Assembly: GCA_902516225.1 (NCBI GenBank)
Contig: CABXXS010000024.1
Coordinates: 1 to 15,366, forward strand
Source: Puniceicoccaceae bacterium
GTDB lineage: Bacteria > Verrucomicrobiota > Verrucomicrobiae > Opitutales > Coraliomargaritaceae
DNA length: 15,366 bases
Direction: 5' to 3'
In this document: piece after piece, positions 1 to 8,073 of the stretch
Numbering within the stretch: the stretch's first letter is position 1
How the letters are laid out: each line of letters opens with the position of its first letter
Position numbers and translations under genes: made by a program
Notes under the pieces: generated by a model
The model's input: the letters and a program-made list of their open reading frames with translations, nothing else
Databases searched by the model: none
What the model was told of the DNA's origin: nothing

Positions 1-1
1 G

Positions 2-451
2 GGTAGCCGTTACACTGGTGGTAAAGTACCTGCCGCAGAAATAGAAGAATCTCCCGAGGCGGAGCTTAAACAGCTTTGGGCAGATATTCAGAAGGAACTT
101 ATTCCACTTTTTGAGGATTTCCAGTTTCATAAAGCGATAGACCGCATCTTTAGTTTTATATCTGGAATTAACCGCTACACTGAGGCTCGCGCCCCTTGGA
201 AGCTCGCAAAGTCTGAATCTACCGAGGATCAGTTGGCTCTACATACTTCGCTAGCTACGATGGCTGAAGCTTTACGCCTCGCAGTCGTCATGCTTACACC
301 TATTATGCCTGAGATTTCAGATAAAATCCGTGGCCTACTTGGCGCAGATAATTTTGACCTAATTAAAGGGCAGTTAGAGTGGGGTACTAGTCTAACTGGC
401 AAAGATCTTGGTGAAAAAACTATCCTTTTCCCTCGGGCAGAGAGAACGTAG
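2..451 (+). CDS. metG: methionyl-tRNA synthetase, C-terminal part (5' end outside window)
   Basis: This is the C-terminal end of methionyl-tRNA synthetase, the cytoplasmic enzyme that charges tRNA-Met. An open frame enters from the left edge and ends at TAG 449-451. About 149 residues are visible. They match the anticodon-binding helical domain, including the NRYTEARAPWKLAK stretch (the N-x-Y ... P-W-x-L-A signature of this domain) and the closing GTSLTGKDLGEKTILFPR segment typical of the end of the MetRS core. The protein stops right after that segment, so it lacks the C-terminal tRNA-binding/dimerisation extension carried by longer MetG proteins. The catalytic Rossmann domain, HIGH and KMSKS motifs are upstream of the window. 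purH follows 44 bases later on the same strand. The family call is confident; the full length cannot be judged. Confidence 0.93.
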   Translation, partial: GSRYTGGKVPAAEIEESPEAELKQLWADIQKELIPLFEDFQFHKAIDRIFSFISGINRYTEARAPWKLAKSESTEDQLALHTSLATMAEALRLAVVMLTPIMPEISDKIRGLLGADNFDLIKGQLEWGTSLTGKDLGEKTILFPRAERT

Positions 452-495
452 AGTATTCAATCATTTACTGTAATTTATTATCACTTTTCTGAATC

Positions 496-2055
496 ATGCA
501 AAAAACTGCCCTTCTATCTGTTAGTGATAAATCTGGTCTCGTGCCCTTTGCTAAAGCTTTAGTCGAACAGTACGGTTACCGTCTTCTCTCGACTGGCGGC
601 ACTGCAAAGCTACTGAAAAAAGAGGGTATCCCTGTTACTGAGGTAAGTAAGTATACAGGCTTTCCAGAAATGATGGAGGGCAGGGTAAAGACTCTACACC
701 CAAAAATTCACGGTGGCTTGCTAGCACGACGTGATAAGGAAGAGCATATGGGCGCTGCTGTAGAACATGGCATCGATATGATTGACCTTGTCGTCGTGAA
801 CTTGTATCCTTTCGAAGAAACTGTATCGAAGTCCGAAGTCACATTTGAGCTCGCTGTTGAGAACATTGATATCGGTGGGCCCTCGATGCTGCGTTCGGCT
901 GCCAAAAATCACGCGTCTGTTTGCGTCGTTGTTGATACAGCTGATTACGATCGTGTCCTCGCATCTATGGGAAGTGAATCAGCTATGATCAAGTTGCGAC
1001 TTGAGCTAGCGGTAAAAGTTTTTGAGCGTACCTCTAATTATGACAGTGCTATTGCTAGTTATTTAAAAGACCAAGCTGCGGATGAAGACAGCGTATCTGA
1101 TCCTACTGCTATTTCTGGTATTCCCACTGAGCTGAACACCCAACTTAGTCAGGCCAAGAGTCTACGTTACGGCGAGAATCCACACCAAAGATCCGCTCTT
1201 TTTGGTAGCTTCTTAGATTGCTTTGAGCAGCTTCAAGGAAAGGAGTTAAGCTTTAATAATATTATAGATATAACTGCAGCTACCTACCTAATCAATGAGT
1301 TCAAGAAGCCAACTGTAGCTATTCTTAAACACACAAACCCATGCGGTGTGGCTTCTTCTGAAACACTTGTCGATGCTTGGCAGCAAGCCTTTGAGACGGA
1401 CAAACAGGCGCCCTTTGGCGGTATTATCGTAGTTAACCAAACAATGGACTCAGACCTTGCTTGTATTGTTAGCAAGATTTTCTGTGAAGTAATCATTGCG
1501 CCAGGATTTACGGATGCGGCGCGTGAAATTTTTAAAAAGAAGAAGAATCTACGGCTTATGATTGTCAAAGATGATCTTCCTTTACACTCTCTGCAAGAGA
1601 TTCGTTCAGTGCTTGGCGGGATACTCGTGCAGGACCGCGATATCACACCCGATCTACCTAGCGAATGGAAAATTGTTTCTAAACGTCAGCCCACAGAGGA
1701 TGAAATGCGCGCTTTGATATTTGGTTGGAATGTAGTCAAACACGTCAAGTCAAACGCGATTGTATATGCTGGTTGCGAGCGTACACTCGGTGTTGGTGCC
1801 GGACAGATGTCACGTGTAGATAGCTCCCGAATTGCTGTCTGGAAAGCTGGTGTAGCCGGTCTTTCATTGGACGGTTCTATTGTCGCATCTGACGCCTTTT
1901 TCCCTTTCGCAGATGGGCTTATTGCAGCTGCCGAGGCTGGTGCCATCGCCGCGATTCAACCTGGTGGGTCTGTTCGAGACGAAGAAGTTATTACAGCTGC
2001 TGATGAACGTGATATGGTAATGGTCTTTACTAATAAGCGACACTTCAAACACTAG
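496..2055 (+). CDS. purH: bifunctional AICAR formyltransferase / IMP cyclohydrolase
   Basis: PurH catalyses the last two steps of de novo purine synthesis in the cytoplasm: formylation of AICAR with 10-formyl-THF, then ring closure to IMP. At 519 residues it is close to the usual length. Residues 1-140 form the MGS-like cyclohydrolase domain (SVSDKSG at 8-14, STGGTA at 32-37, GRVKTLHPKIHGG at 62-74). The transformylase domain follows, with RYGENPHQ (224-231), LSFNNIID (251-258) and the catalytic Lys-His pair K278-H279 in KHTNPCG. Later signatures are APFGG, SNAIVYA, GAGQMSRVDS and the family-typical RHFKH end. The ATG at 496 is the only sensible start, since the protein begins directly with the domain. 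No Shine-Dalgarno sequence precedes it. It is convergent with the lipoyl-transferase-like gene across about 90 bases in which I find no convincing terminator. Confidence 0.98.
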   Translation: MQKTALLSVSDKSGLVPFAKALVEQYGYRLLSTGGTAKLLKKEGIPVTEVSKYTGFPEMMEGRVKTLHPKIHGGLLARRDKEEHMGAAVEHGIDMIDLVVVNLYPFEETVSKSEVTFELAVENIDIGGPSMLRSAAKNHASVCVVVDTADYDRVLASMGSESAMIKLRLELAVKVFERTSNYDSAIASYLKDQAADEDSVSDPTAISGIPTELNTQLSQAKSLRYGENPHQRSALFGSFLDCFEQLQGKELSFNNIIDITAATYLINEFKKPTVAILKHTNPCGVASSETLVDAWQQAFETDKQAPFGGIIVVNQTMDSDLACIVSKIFCEVIIAPGFTDAAREIFKKKKNLRLMIVKDDLPLHSLQEIRSVLGGILVQDRDITPDLPSEWKIVSKRQPTEDEMRALIFGWNVVKHVKSNAIVYAGCERTLGVGAGQMSRVDSSRIAVWKAGVAGLSLDGSIVASDAFFPFADGLIAAAEAGAIAAIQPGGSVRDEEVITAADERDMVMVFTNKRHFKH

Positions 2056-2147
2056 GAAGGCGTAGTTTGATCCCCCTTTTCTTGTTCGAGCGCTAGCGAA
2101 TAAACTGTATCTAGCGATATTTGTATTTGTACTGTGTCTATGAATAT

Positions 2148-2861
2148 TTAGCGCTGCCGATTCCACTTTTCACTCGAAAATCGATTTTTTTCCTCTTCTA
2201 AATGTCGGATAAAAGATGCTGATTTAATGTCATTGAAAATGGTGTTTGCTAGGTTGAGTGTTTTAGAAAGCTGATCAATGAGTTGTGCTTGAAAGGTAGT
2301 ATAATCAAATTTATCTGGTAGTGATCCGCGGTCGATCGAGCCTTGTATGAGCAGACCGTTACGACCTCGCTTCATGGCCGCGCCAGCAATCTTTCGTCCA
2401 TCTGGGCGGATGACATCGTTTGCTGATGGAGAGATAAAGCACTGAGACAACAGAGGTACCTCTATCTTTGGGGTAGCGCATGATTTAGGGCATGGGGATA
2501 GGTATGCCTTAATATCAAAACTTCCTAGCGCTAGTAGGATAGCTCTGTGAACATTTTCATAGAGTTTTGTGGCAGGAATCTGCACGCAAGGGACAGTAGC
2601 GTGTATGGTTATTGCGTAGGTCCAATCGTTGCGGTGGTCGACGATGCCCCCTCCGCTTAATCGGCGGCATATTACGAGATCCTTACCAATAAATTTTCGG
2701 ACCGCTTCGTAGGTCTGAGCGTATCCGAATGTTGCTGCCGATTCGAGCCATCCATAGTGCCTAAAAGTGGCGACTCCTTCTGGGATACTTGTAAGCATCG
2801 CCGCATCGATGGCCATATTCGTAACCGCTTTTTCGACTGCATTAGGCAGGGTGATGAGCAT
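2148..2861 (-). CDS. LipM/LplA-type lipoyl (octanoyl) protein transferase
   Basis: This is a member of the biotin/lipoate A/B protein ligase family, which attaches octanoate or lipoate to lysines of 2-oxoacid dehydrogenases or GcvH. At 237 residues it lacks the accessory C-terminal domain of E. coli LplA (about 338 residues). Visible signatures are NMAIDAAML (15-23), a YGW segment near 36-38, RRLSGGGIVDH (66-76) with the nucleotide/acyl pocket, and GRKIAGAA (155-162) with the invariant lysine K157 followed by LLIQGSI. A cysteine at 141 in a CF dipeptide sits where LipM/LipL octanoyltransferases carry their acyl-thioester cysteine, which favours an amidotransferase over an ATP-dependent ligase; this is inference. 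The end (SSEKWNRQR) matches the usual family tail. Its ATG overlaps the upstream SDR gene's stop codon by one base (TAATG), so the two are probably translationally coupled. An unrelated protein substrate cannot be excluded. Confidence 0.82.
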   Translation of the reverse strand: MLITLPNAVEKAVTNMAIDAAMLTSIPEGVATFRHYGWLESAATFGYAQTYEAVRKFIGKDLVICRRLSGGGIVDHRNDWTYAITIHATVPCVQIPATKLYENVHRAILLALGSFDIKAYLSPCPKSCATPKIEVPLLSQCFISPSANDVIRPDGRKIAGAAMKRGRNGLLIQGSIDRGSLPDKFDYTTFQAQLIDQLSKTLNLANTIFNDIKSASFIRHLEEEKNRFSSEKWNRQR

Positions 2862-3766
2862 TAGGCGTTTAATGGTTCGATATGAGTGAGCTCTTCGAGT
2901 TGAGCATCGAAGCTCACAGGTTTTGTTTTTAGCTTCGAGACAATTGGGTGCAGATTAAAGGTAAGATTTGCGGGGCGTCCGGCAAGACTTGGATCATTAG
3001 ATAAGGAACTAGCCTCGATCTTATCCAGCGGTAAGCCGAAGTGTTTTAGTATGCGCTGGCCCATTTCGAATCGGTTGAGTGTTTCGCTACCTGCCCAGTG
3101 AAAGATTCCATGTAGGTCTCGGCGTTCGGAGAGCTCTAGAAGTACCTCCGCGACATTGGACGCAGAGCAAGGCTGGCGAATTTCATCAGTAAAAAGTTTT
3201 GGCCGCTCACCCGAATGAATCGAAGCAATCAGCCTCTCATGTATACTGCGCTGACCGCTAGGACTATTCCCCATGAGAATGGGAATGCGAAGAACGATAG
3301 GATCTTCGGGATTATCCTTAAGCACGGCTTTTTCGGAGAAGAGCTTGGTGCGAGCATAAAGATTAGTTGGGTTGGGCATATCGGTCGATCGGTAGGGATT
3401 AGAATTCTGTCCGTCGAATACCATATCAGTGGAAAGATGAAGTAGGCGTGCTCCCAAATGTGTGGAGAGCTGCGCGAGTGTGCTGGGTAGGGAAACGTTG
3501 ACCTTCTCAGCGAGTTTTGGGTTAGTTTCCACTAATATTGGGTCTGAGATAGCGGCGCAGTTCACTATCACGTCTGGCCATAGTTCGAGGCAAAGCGCTT
3601 TCAGGGGCTCAGCTTGAGTGATATCCATCTGGAGGACCCTTGAGAGTCCTCTAGCCTTGGGAAGGTTATTATTGTAGAGCGCAATGACGGAGTGTCCCCT
3701 TCGGACTGCGGCCATTGCATATGCGTTACCCAGTAGTCCTGATGCACCTGTAATTAGAATCTTCAT
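2861..3766 (-). CDS. RmlD-like NAD(P)-dependent SDR reductase (dTDP-4-dehydrorhamnose reductase family)
   Basis: This is a 301-residue extended short-chain dehydrogenase/reductase of the RmlD substrate-binding family. The N-terminal Rossmann motif is GASGLLG (7-13), preceded by the beta-strand MKILIT. NCAAISDP (69-76), the LSTDMVFDG segment (111-119) typical of RmlD/MAT2B proteins, and the catalytic Y137/K141 pair in YARTK follow, then RIP near 160 and a C-terminal substrate-binding half. True RmlD reduces dTDP-4-keto-rhamnose for LPS or exopolysaccharide. No rmlA, rmlB or rmlC is present here, so rhamnose synthesis is not shown and the substrate is open. The ATG at 3764-3766 lies 63 bases from the divergent hisC start. 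The stop codon overlaps the next gene's start, suggesting a two-gene operon with the lipoyl-transferase-like protein. Family assignment is secure; exact function is not. Confidence 0.85.
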   Translation of the reverse strand: MKILITGASGLLGNAYAMAAVRRGHSVIALYNNNLPKARGLSRVLQMDITQAEPLKALCLELWPDVIVNCAAISDPILVETNPKLAEKVNVSLPSTLAQLSTHLGARLLHLSTDMVFDGQNSNPYRSTDMPNPTNLYARTKLFSEKAVLKDNPEDPIVLRIPILMGNSPSGQRSIHERLIASIHSGERPKLFTDEIRQPCSASNVAEVLLELSERRDLHGIFHWAGSETLNRFEMGQRILKHFGLPLDKIEASSLSNDPSLAGRPANLTFNLHPIVSKLKTKPVSFDAQLEELTHIEPLNA

Positions 3767-3770
3767 AATA

Positions 3771-3804
3771 CTTTAGTGAGTGTTTTGTTGCAATCACGCT
3801 AAAG
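3771..3804. repeat. inverted repeat in the SDR/hisC divergent intergenic region
   Basis: CTTTAG (3771-3776) and its exact complement CTAAAG (3799-3804) flank a 22-base spacer inside the 63-base region between the two divergent starts. The arms can be loosely extended by TGA/TCA with a mismatch or bulge. It could be an operator shared by both genes or chance in AT-rich DNA. No clear -35/-10 pair could be fixed beside it. Confidence 0.2.
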
Positions 3805-3829
3805 CGAGGCAAGTTCAAAGCTTATTTTA

Positions 3830-4939
3830 ATGAAATACGCTGAACTTGCGAATGCTGGTGTGCATCTACAACCGGTCTATGAGCCCGGAAAATCTATAGA
3901 GTCTGTCGCTCGGGAGCATGGGTTGAATCCTGCTCAAATAGCCAAGCTTGCCTCCAACGAAAATCCATATGGCCCTTCCCCGAAGGCGCTCGAGGCAGCA
4001 CAGGTGGCAATAAAACAAGCGCATATATATCCCGACGGAGCCTGTCTGGAGCTACGTAGTGCGATTGCTAAAGTGCGCGCAATAGACAAAGGAGCAATTA
4101 TCGTGGGTAATGGGTCCAATGAGATTATCGAGCTACTCGGACATGTATTCTTACGGCCTGGCCTAGAAGTAGTCATGGGTAGTCAAGCCTTTGTAGTTTA
4201 CAAATTAGTTACGAAACTATTTGGAGCAACACCAGTTGAGGTTCCGATGTATAATTACGGCCATGATTTGAAAGCTATGCGCGCAGCGGTTACCTCGAAT
4301 ACGCGTCTCCTTTTTGTTGCAAGTCCAAATAATCCTACTGGTGTGGCGAATAAAGAAGCAGACTTAATTAGTCTTGCAGAGTCACTACCAGAGCACGTCA
4401 TCCTCTGTTTGGACGAAGCCTATGCTGAATATGTGGAGACGGCCCCCAATCTATGTGCACTCATAAAGGCGGGAAGAAAAATTATTTGCTTACGTACTTT
4501 TTCCAAGATCTACGGTCTAGGCGGCTTGCGTATAGGATATGGATATGGAGATTTAGAACTCATTAGCTTACTGCAGCGTGTGAGGCAACCCTTCAACGTA
4601 AACTCTGCTGCGCAAGCAGCAGCGATCGCTTCATTGGAAGATCATGATTTCGTTAAACGCTGCATACTCGCAAACAATGAGGGCAGAAGACAACTAGCGG
4701 ATGGCATGCATGCACTCGGCTTTACGACGGTAGGAGGTGAAGCGAATTTCGTCCTCTCTAATGTGGGGGATGGCAATTGGTTTTTCCTAGAATTACAAAA
4801 ACGTGGGATCATAGTAAGGCCGTTAGCATCGTATGGTATGCTTGCCTACGTAAGAATCACTATTGGCACAGATTTGGAGAATAAAATCCTATTAGATGCC
4901 GCAAGTGAAGTGGCTAAAAGTAGGAAGGAAAATTTTTAA
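3830..4939 (+). CDS. hisC: histidinol-phosphate aminotransferase
   Basis: HisC is the PLP-dependent class I/II aminotransferase that converts imidazole-acetol phosphate to histidinol phosphate with glutamate as amino donor, in the cytoplasm. At 369 residues it has the family length. Motifs in order are SNENPYGPSP (42-51), the YPDG segment (67-70), GNGSNEII (93-100), SPNNPTG (165-171) with the PLP-contacting asparagine, LDEAYAEY (194-201) with D195, TFSKIYGLGGLRIGYG (223-238) with Schiff-base lysine K226, RQPFNVN (252-258), and a C-terminal RPLASYGM / VRITIG pair that contacts the substrate carboxyl/phosphate. The ATG at 3830 has no Shine-Dalgarno sequence. No other his genes are in view, so histidine genes are scattered here. 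Aromatic aminotransferase activity is common in HisC relatives and cannot be ruled out. The CorC-type gene starts one base after its stop. Confidence 0.95.
   Translation: MKYAELANAGVHLQPVYEPGKSIESVAREHGLNPAQIAKLASNENPYGPSPKALEAAQVAIKQAHIYPDGACLELRSAIAKVRAIDKGAIIVGNGSNEIIELLGHVFLRPGLEVVMGSQAFVVYKLVTKLFGATPVEVPMYNYGHDLKAMRAAVTSNTRLLFVASPNNPTGVANKEADLISLAESLPEHVILCLDEAYAEYVETAPNLCALIKAGRKIICLRTFSKIYGLGGLRIGYGYGDLELISLLQRVRQPFNVNSAAQAAAIASLEDHDFVKRCILANNEGRRQLADGMHALGFTTVGGEANFVLSNVGDGNWFFLELQKRGIIVRPLASYGMLAYVRITIGTDLENKILLDAASEVAKSRKENF
4922..4930 (+). promoter_or_regulatory. purine-rich ribosome-binding site deciding the CorC-type start
   Basis: AGGAAGGAA lies about 10 bases before the ATG at 4941, inside the end of hisC. 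It is the only good Shine-Dalgarno-like sequence in front of any gene in this window. It favours the ATG at 4941 over the in-frame ATG at 4896, which would place 15 extra residues inside hisC. Confidence 0.5.
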
Positions 4940-4940
4940 G

Positions 4941-6233
4941 ATGTTAGATGTTTGGATACATTTTGGGATCTCGATGGCAGCTTTCATCCTATTACTTACC
5001 CTACACTCGTTTTTAGTCATGTGCGAGATCAGCATGGTTAAATTTCGCTATCGCAAGCCAAGTGAAGAGCAGTTAAGCGATATAAAGCAGTTACCTGGAC
5101 TGGCAAAGTTGATCGATAAGAGTGACCAAACTGGAAGAGTCGTGCGCTTTAGTAAGACACTCTGCACCGTTGCAACTGGATTACTGCTTGTGCCTCTAGT
5201 TAAAAATTCTTTTCTTCTCTTCGGGGAAAGGACATTTCCGGATAGTTGGTTGATAGTGTTGCCAACTTTTGTTTTGGCGGTTTCGGTACATTTCTTTTTT
5301 GCAGAAATTTTTCCTCGTGGATTGGCTATGCGTGATGCCTCTATTGCTATACGTCGCTCATATCGAGTTCTACTATTTTTCCAGTTTCTAACTCTTCCCG
5401 TTATGCTTTTTTTAAGGGTGTTCAAGAGGAGACTCTACCAACGACTGGGGGTGGATGTTGATGATGAACTTAACCCTCTAGATGTAGATGTACAGATTCG
5501 TGCTATGGGAGAAGATAGTAGTCAAATCTCGGGAACATTGCGTAAGATAGTCGATCGAACCCTACAGATGCATGAGTTAGTGGTTCATGACATATTATTA
5601 CCACGCAGTCAGGTAGTGATCTATGATTTAAATTTAGGTTTTGAAGAGAATTTAGAAGTAATGAAGGCGGCTGGCCACACCAGGTTTCCTCTTTGTCGTG
5701 GCGATCTAGACCAATGTTTGGGTCTCATCCACATAAAAGATATTTTTTGCTCTTCAGATTTAGCTACGGAGGCTGATTTAATGAAGCTGAAGCGAGAAGT
5801 TTCTATTTTTCCTTTAGAAATACCACTCGAGGAAGTCTTAGAGCGAATGCTAAGAGCTAAGTTTCATATGGCATTAGCTGTCGACAATTTTGGTGGCATC
5901 GTCGGGGTGATTACTCTTGAGAGTGTCTTGGAAGAACTCGTAGGAGAAATTCAAGATGAGTTTGATGCAGAAGAAAAGCAGATCGTGCCCATTAACGGTG
6001 ACCGATTTCGTATCTCAGGCCTAACACTAATTCACGATATCGAGGAAACCCTTGAAATTGAGATTAACAGTGAGGAGGTTTCGACTTTTGGAGGACTCAT
6101 CACTCGAGAGCTCGGGCATATTCCGAGGCGTGGTGAGCGTTTAAGCTGTCACGGTATGGACATTATAGTCTATGAGGTCGATGACCGAAGAGTCATAGCA
6201 GCCTTGGTTAGAGTAATTGGATCTCGAGCTTAG
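4941..6233 (+). CDS. CNNM/CorC-type membrane protein (DUF21, two CBS domains, CorC_HlyC)
   Basis: This is a 430-residue inner-membrane protein of the CNNM/CorC (formerly hemolysin C/TlyC-like) family, linked to magnesium or cobalt efflux and sometimes called UPF0053. The N-terminal DUF21 domain spans about 1-180. Hydrophobic segments lie near 5-27, 73-91, 102-122 and 142-162, with the family-type CEISM (28-32) and AEIFPRGLA (121-129) segments. A CBS pair covers about 215-340 (HDILLPRSQV, TRFPLCRGD, GLIHIKDIF, then ALAVDNFGGIVGVIT and the LEELVGEIQDE end). The CorC_HlyC domain covers about 345-427, with STFGGLITRELGHIPRRGE. The start at 4941 is chosen because a purine-rich site precedes it and the hydrophobic segment then begins at once. 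It follows hisC by one base, probably co-transcribed although functionally unrelated. The transported ion is not determinable from sequence. Confidence 0.9.
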   Translation: MLDVWIHFGISMAAFILLLTLHSFLVMCEISMVKFRYRKPSEEQLSDIKQLPGLAKLIDKSDQTGRVVRFSKTLCTVATGLLLVPLVKNSFLLFGERTFPDSWLIVLPTFVLAVSVHFFFAEIFPRGLAMRDASIAIRRSYRVLLFFQFLTLPVMLFLRVFKRRLYQRLGVDVDDELNPLDVDVQIRAMGEDSSQISGTLRKIVDRTLQMHELVVHDILLPRSQVVIYDLNLGFEENLEVMKAAGHTRFPLCRGDLDQCLGLIHIKDIFCSSDLATEADLMKLKREVSIFPLEIPLEEVLERMLRAKFHMALAVDNFGGIVGVITLESVLEELVGEIQDEFDAEEKQIVPINGDRFRISGLTLIHDIEETLEIEINSEEVSTFGGLITRELGHIPRRGERLSCHGMDIIVYEVDDRRVIAALVRVIGSRA

Positions 6234-6237
6234 TAAG

Positions 6238-7863
6238 CTAGAACTGGACTGCTTGGGAGCGTTCCCTAAGAATTGATCCGAGTTGGAACAATAAGCTCTC
6301 ACGATTTTCAGCAAAAATATAACGGTCGCTCCCTAGCTTTTTGTAGGCCTCAGATAAGAGAATAGTGTCCGGTCTGCGCATAAGTAAATATCGCGTGAGG
6401 AGATCATATAAATCTTCAGTATTACCTGACGCTAAATTAGAGCGGATTAACTCGGAGAGTATAGCCTGGCTGGAAGGGGATCTCTGATACGCGATTGATA
6501 GGATTTTTCGGGATTGATGATGTTGGCTTATGTTTGTAAAGCGTTTAGCCACTGCAATATAAGTTTCCTGTCGAGATGGTTCATTTAAAAAATCTTCAAG
6601 ATATATTTCGCCTAAATCAGGGCGCCTTATTCCGTAAGAAGCAACGGCACGTAGTGCATTAAAAATGCCCCATTTTTGAGTGATCCAATCAGGGCGCTCA
6701 TTGAGTAGCTCTTCGGAAAAATCAAGAGCGCCTTGAAAATCTTTGTCTACTAGGTGTGACTCAATTAATAGCAGAGCAAACGCATCAATATTTAACTCAT
6801 TTTCTAGAGACTCCTCGTATGAGCGACGAGCCAAGGCGATGTTACCCGTTTCAGCTGCAAAGTTAGCCAATATTTGTAAGGCAGGCTCATCTTCTTTAAA
6901 TTGCTTTAGCATTAACTGGGCTTCGCGCTGTACGAGTTCGTCTTCACCGGACTTTTCGTATATATAAAGTAATTCTACACGGGCAGCCGCACTAAGCGGA
7001 TTACTCACATTTCGGAGCATCGCGTATCGGCGCGCTTTATCTAGCTCACCCGATTCGCGGTAATAGCGACTTAGTTTCATTAGTAGAGGTTCGGAGCCTG
7101 GAAATCGGACGACTGATTGCTCTAGCTTTGATAAAGCAGCGATGCGGTTACCGCGGTCCCAGCTAATTTGAGCAGAAAGTAGTATGCCATCTACGGCTTC
7201 AATTAGTTTATAATTGATCAGATAGTCATCTGCACGATCATAGTTACCGCGCAGATAGTTCGCATTGGCTGCCCCGAAAGCCAGCGTGCGATTTATGTCA
7301 TTTAGATCTGGTTCATTTGGTAGATATTTATCTCCTATAGTTTGAATTGCTTCATCCATCTGGTAGCGAAGCAGCAGACGTAGCGTTTGTTGTATGTATT
7401 CTACGTCTTCTATCCCACCTAAGTCCAAACCTTTGATTAGTAGATCAGCGGCTACATCATGACGCTTAAGAGCAAATTCGTAGAATTCAGATAAAACTCG
7501 ACGGCCCTCAAGATTAGAAGGCGCTCGACTTACACCTAGGCGCAATAAACGCAGTGCGACTGGATAGTTCTTATCTTCCACTGCAGCCAGACCTTTTTTA
7601 ACGTGATAGTTACCCATTTCGACTCGATGATCGGCGAGGCCAAAAGGGAGCAATGTAAGCATTTTAGAATAAGAAACTTCATTAAATTCTTTGTTATACT
7701 TGAAGTGGAAGTAGAAGGCACCAGCCATAGAAAACCAGCCTAGGAGACCAACTATTATCATGCTGGCAAGTAAGCGGCCCCAGCAGATGGCAATTTTAAT
7801 GCGGCCATCTACACCGAAATGTTGCACAGCAAAGCCGTAAAGAATTTTTTTTTCGCGTGACAT
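6238..7863 (-). CDS. membrane-anchored TPR protein, possible scaffold of the export module
   Basis: This is a 541-residue protein of no specific family that I recognise. Residues 1-30 are basic, a single hydrophobic segment spans about 31-53, and the rest is helical-repeat sequence. The charge pattern predicts N-in/C-out topology, which would put the repeats in the periplasm. TPR-like 34-residue units can be traced near 82-150, 222-290 (for example EPLLMKLSRYYRESGELDKARRY), 325-357 (PALQILANFAAETGNIALARRSYEESL) and 464-497. Divergent transcription from the barrel/OPX/kinase genes suggests a role in polysaccharide export or its assembly, by analogy with TPR scaffolds such as AlgK or the TPR part of BcsC/PelB; this is inference. 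It ends four bases from the convergent CorC-type gene, leaving no room for a terminator between them. No Shine-Dalgarno sequence precedes the ATG. Confidence 0.75.
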   Translation of the reverse strand: MSREKKILYGFAVQHFGVDGRIKIAICWGRLLASMIIVGLLGWFSMAGAFYFHFKYNKEFNEVSYSKMLTLLPFGLADHRVEMGNYHVKKGLAAVEDKNYPVALRLLRLGVSRAPSNLEGRRVLSEFYEFALKRHDVAADLLIKGLDLGGIEDVEYIQQTLRLLLRYQMDEAIQTIGDKYLPNEPDLNDINRTLAFGAANANYLRGNYDRADDYLINYKLIEAVDGILLSAQISWDRGNRIAALSKLEQSVVRFPGSEPLLMKLSRYYRESGELDKARRYAMLRNVSNPLSAAARVELLYIYEKSGEDELVQREAQLMLKQFKEDEPALQILANFAAETGNIALARRSYEESLENELNIDAFALLLIESHLVDKDFQGALDFSEELLNERPDWITQKWGIFNALRAVASYGIRRPDLGEIYLEDFLNEPSRQETYIAVAKRFTNISQHHQSRKILSIAYQRSPSSQAILSELIRSNLASGNTEDLYDLLTRYLLMRRPDTILLSEAYKKLGSDRYIFAENRESLLFQLGSILRERSQAVQF

Positions 7864-7895
7864 GGTTCTATCTTAAGTCGTTTACCTATTCTGAA

Positions 7896-7913
7896 GTTGC
7901 ATCAAATTGCAAC
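7896..7913. repeat. perfect inverted repeat GTTGCA-N6-TGCAAC
   Basis: Two exact complementary 6-base arms (7896-7901 and 7908-7913) are separated by TCAAAT. The element lies about 33 bases before the TPR start, just downstream of a candidate -10. It could bind a dimeric regulator or form a small 5'-UTR hairpin. The GTTGCAT half-site recurs at 8006-8012 in the same intergenic region. Confidence 0.4.
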
Positions 7914-7932
7914 ACGTTTAAATTTTATTAAT

Positions 7933-7962
7933 ATTATAAGTGTATTCTATACAATATGTAAT
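7933..7962 (-). promoter_or_regulatory. candidate sigma-70-type promoter for the TPR gene
   Basis: On the minus strand a consensus TATAAT (7938 down to 7933) is preceded, with an 18-base spacer, by ATTACA (7962 down to 7957), a four-of-six match to TTGACA. This would give a 5' leader of roughly 60 bases that contains the GTTGCA inverted repeat. AT-rich DNA yields such matches easily, so it is only a candidate. Confidence 0.3.
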
Positions 7963-8059
7963 TAAATCAAGCATTACTATATAGTACGTTTGTAGATTCT
8001 TTTTAGTTGCATTTGTTACTTCTGAATAGTTAGTAATAGATATGTATTTTTGTATACTA

Positions 8060-8073
8060 ATTTGTTAACAAAT
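8060..8073. repeat. 14-base perfect palindrome ATTTGTTAACAAAT
   Basis: The sequence ATTTGTTAACAAAT is identical to its reverse complement and lies about 41 bases before the barrel start, just after a TATACT. Position and symmetry fit an operator for a homodimeric regulator of the export operon. No known regulator can be named from it. Confidence 0.4.

Noticed and set aside
1284..1646. 120-codon minus-strand open frame opposite purH
   Set aside because: It lies entirely within conserved purH sequence and has no family features.
2047..2100. Possible terminator after purH (CAAAC/GTTTG arms and a CCCCCTTTT run)
   Set aside because: The arms are short, the stem would need a bulge and it includes the purH stop codon; the T-run is not adjacent to a stable stem.
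2861..3766. Assignment of the SDR gene as rmlD in a rhamnose pathway
   Set aside because: No rmlA, rmlB or rmlC is nearby and the closest partner is a lipoyl-transferase-like gene, so only the family name is supported.
4896..4940. Longer CorC-type start adding 15 residues
   Set aside because: The extra residues lie within hisC and precede the expected DUF21 start; the purine-rich site favours the ATG at 4941.
6227..6239. AGCTT-AGT-AAGCT mini-hairpin across the two convergent stop codons
   Set aside because: A five-base stem with a three-base loop and no T-run on either side is too weak to call a bidirectional terminator.
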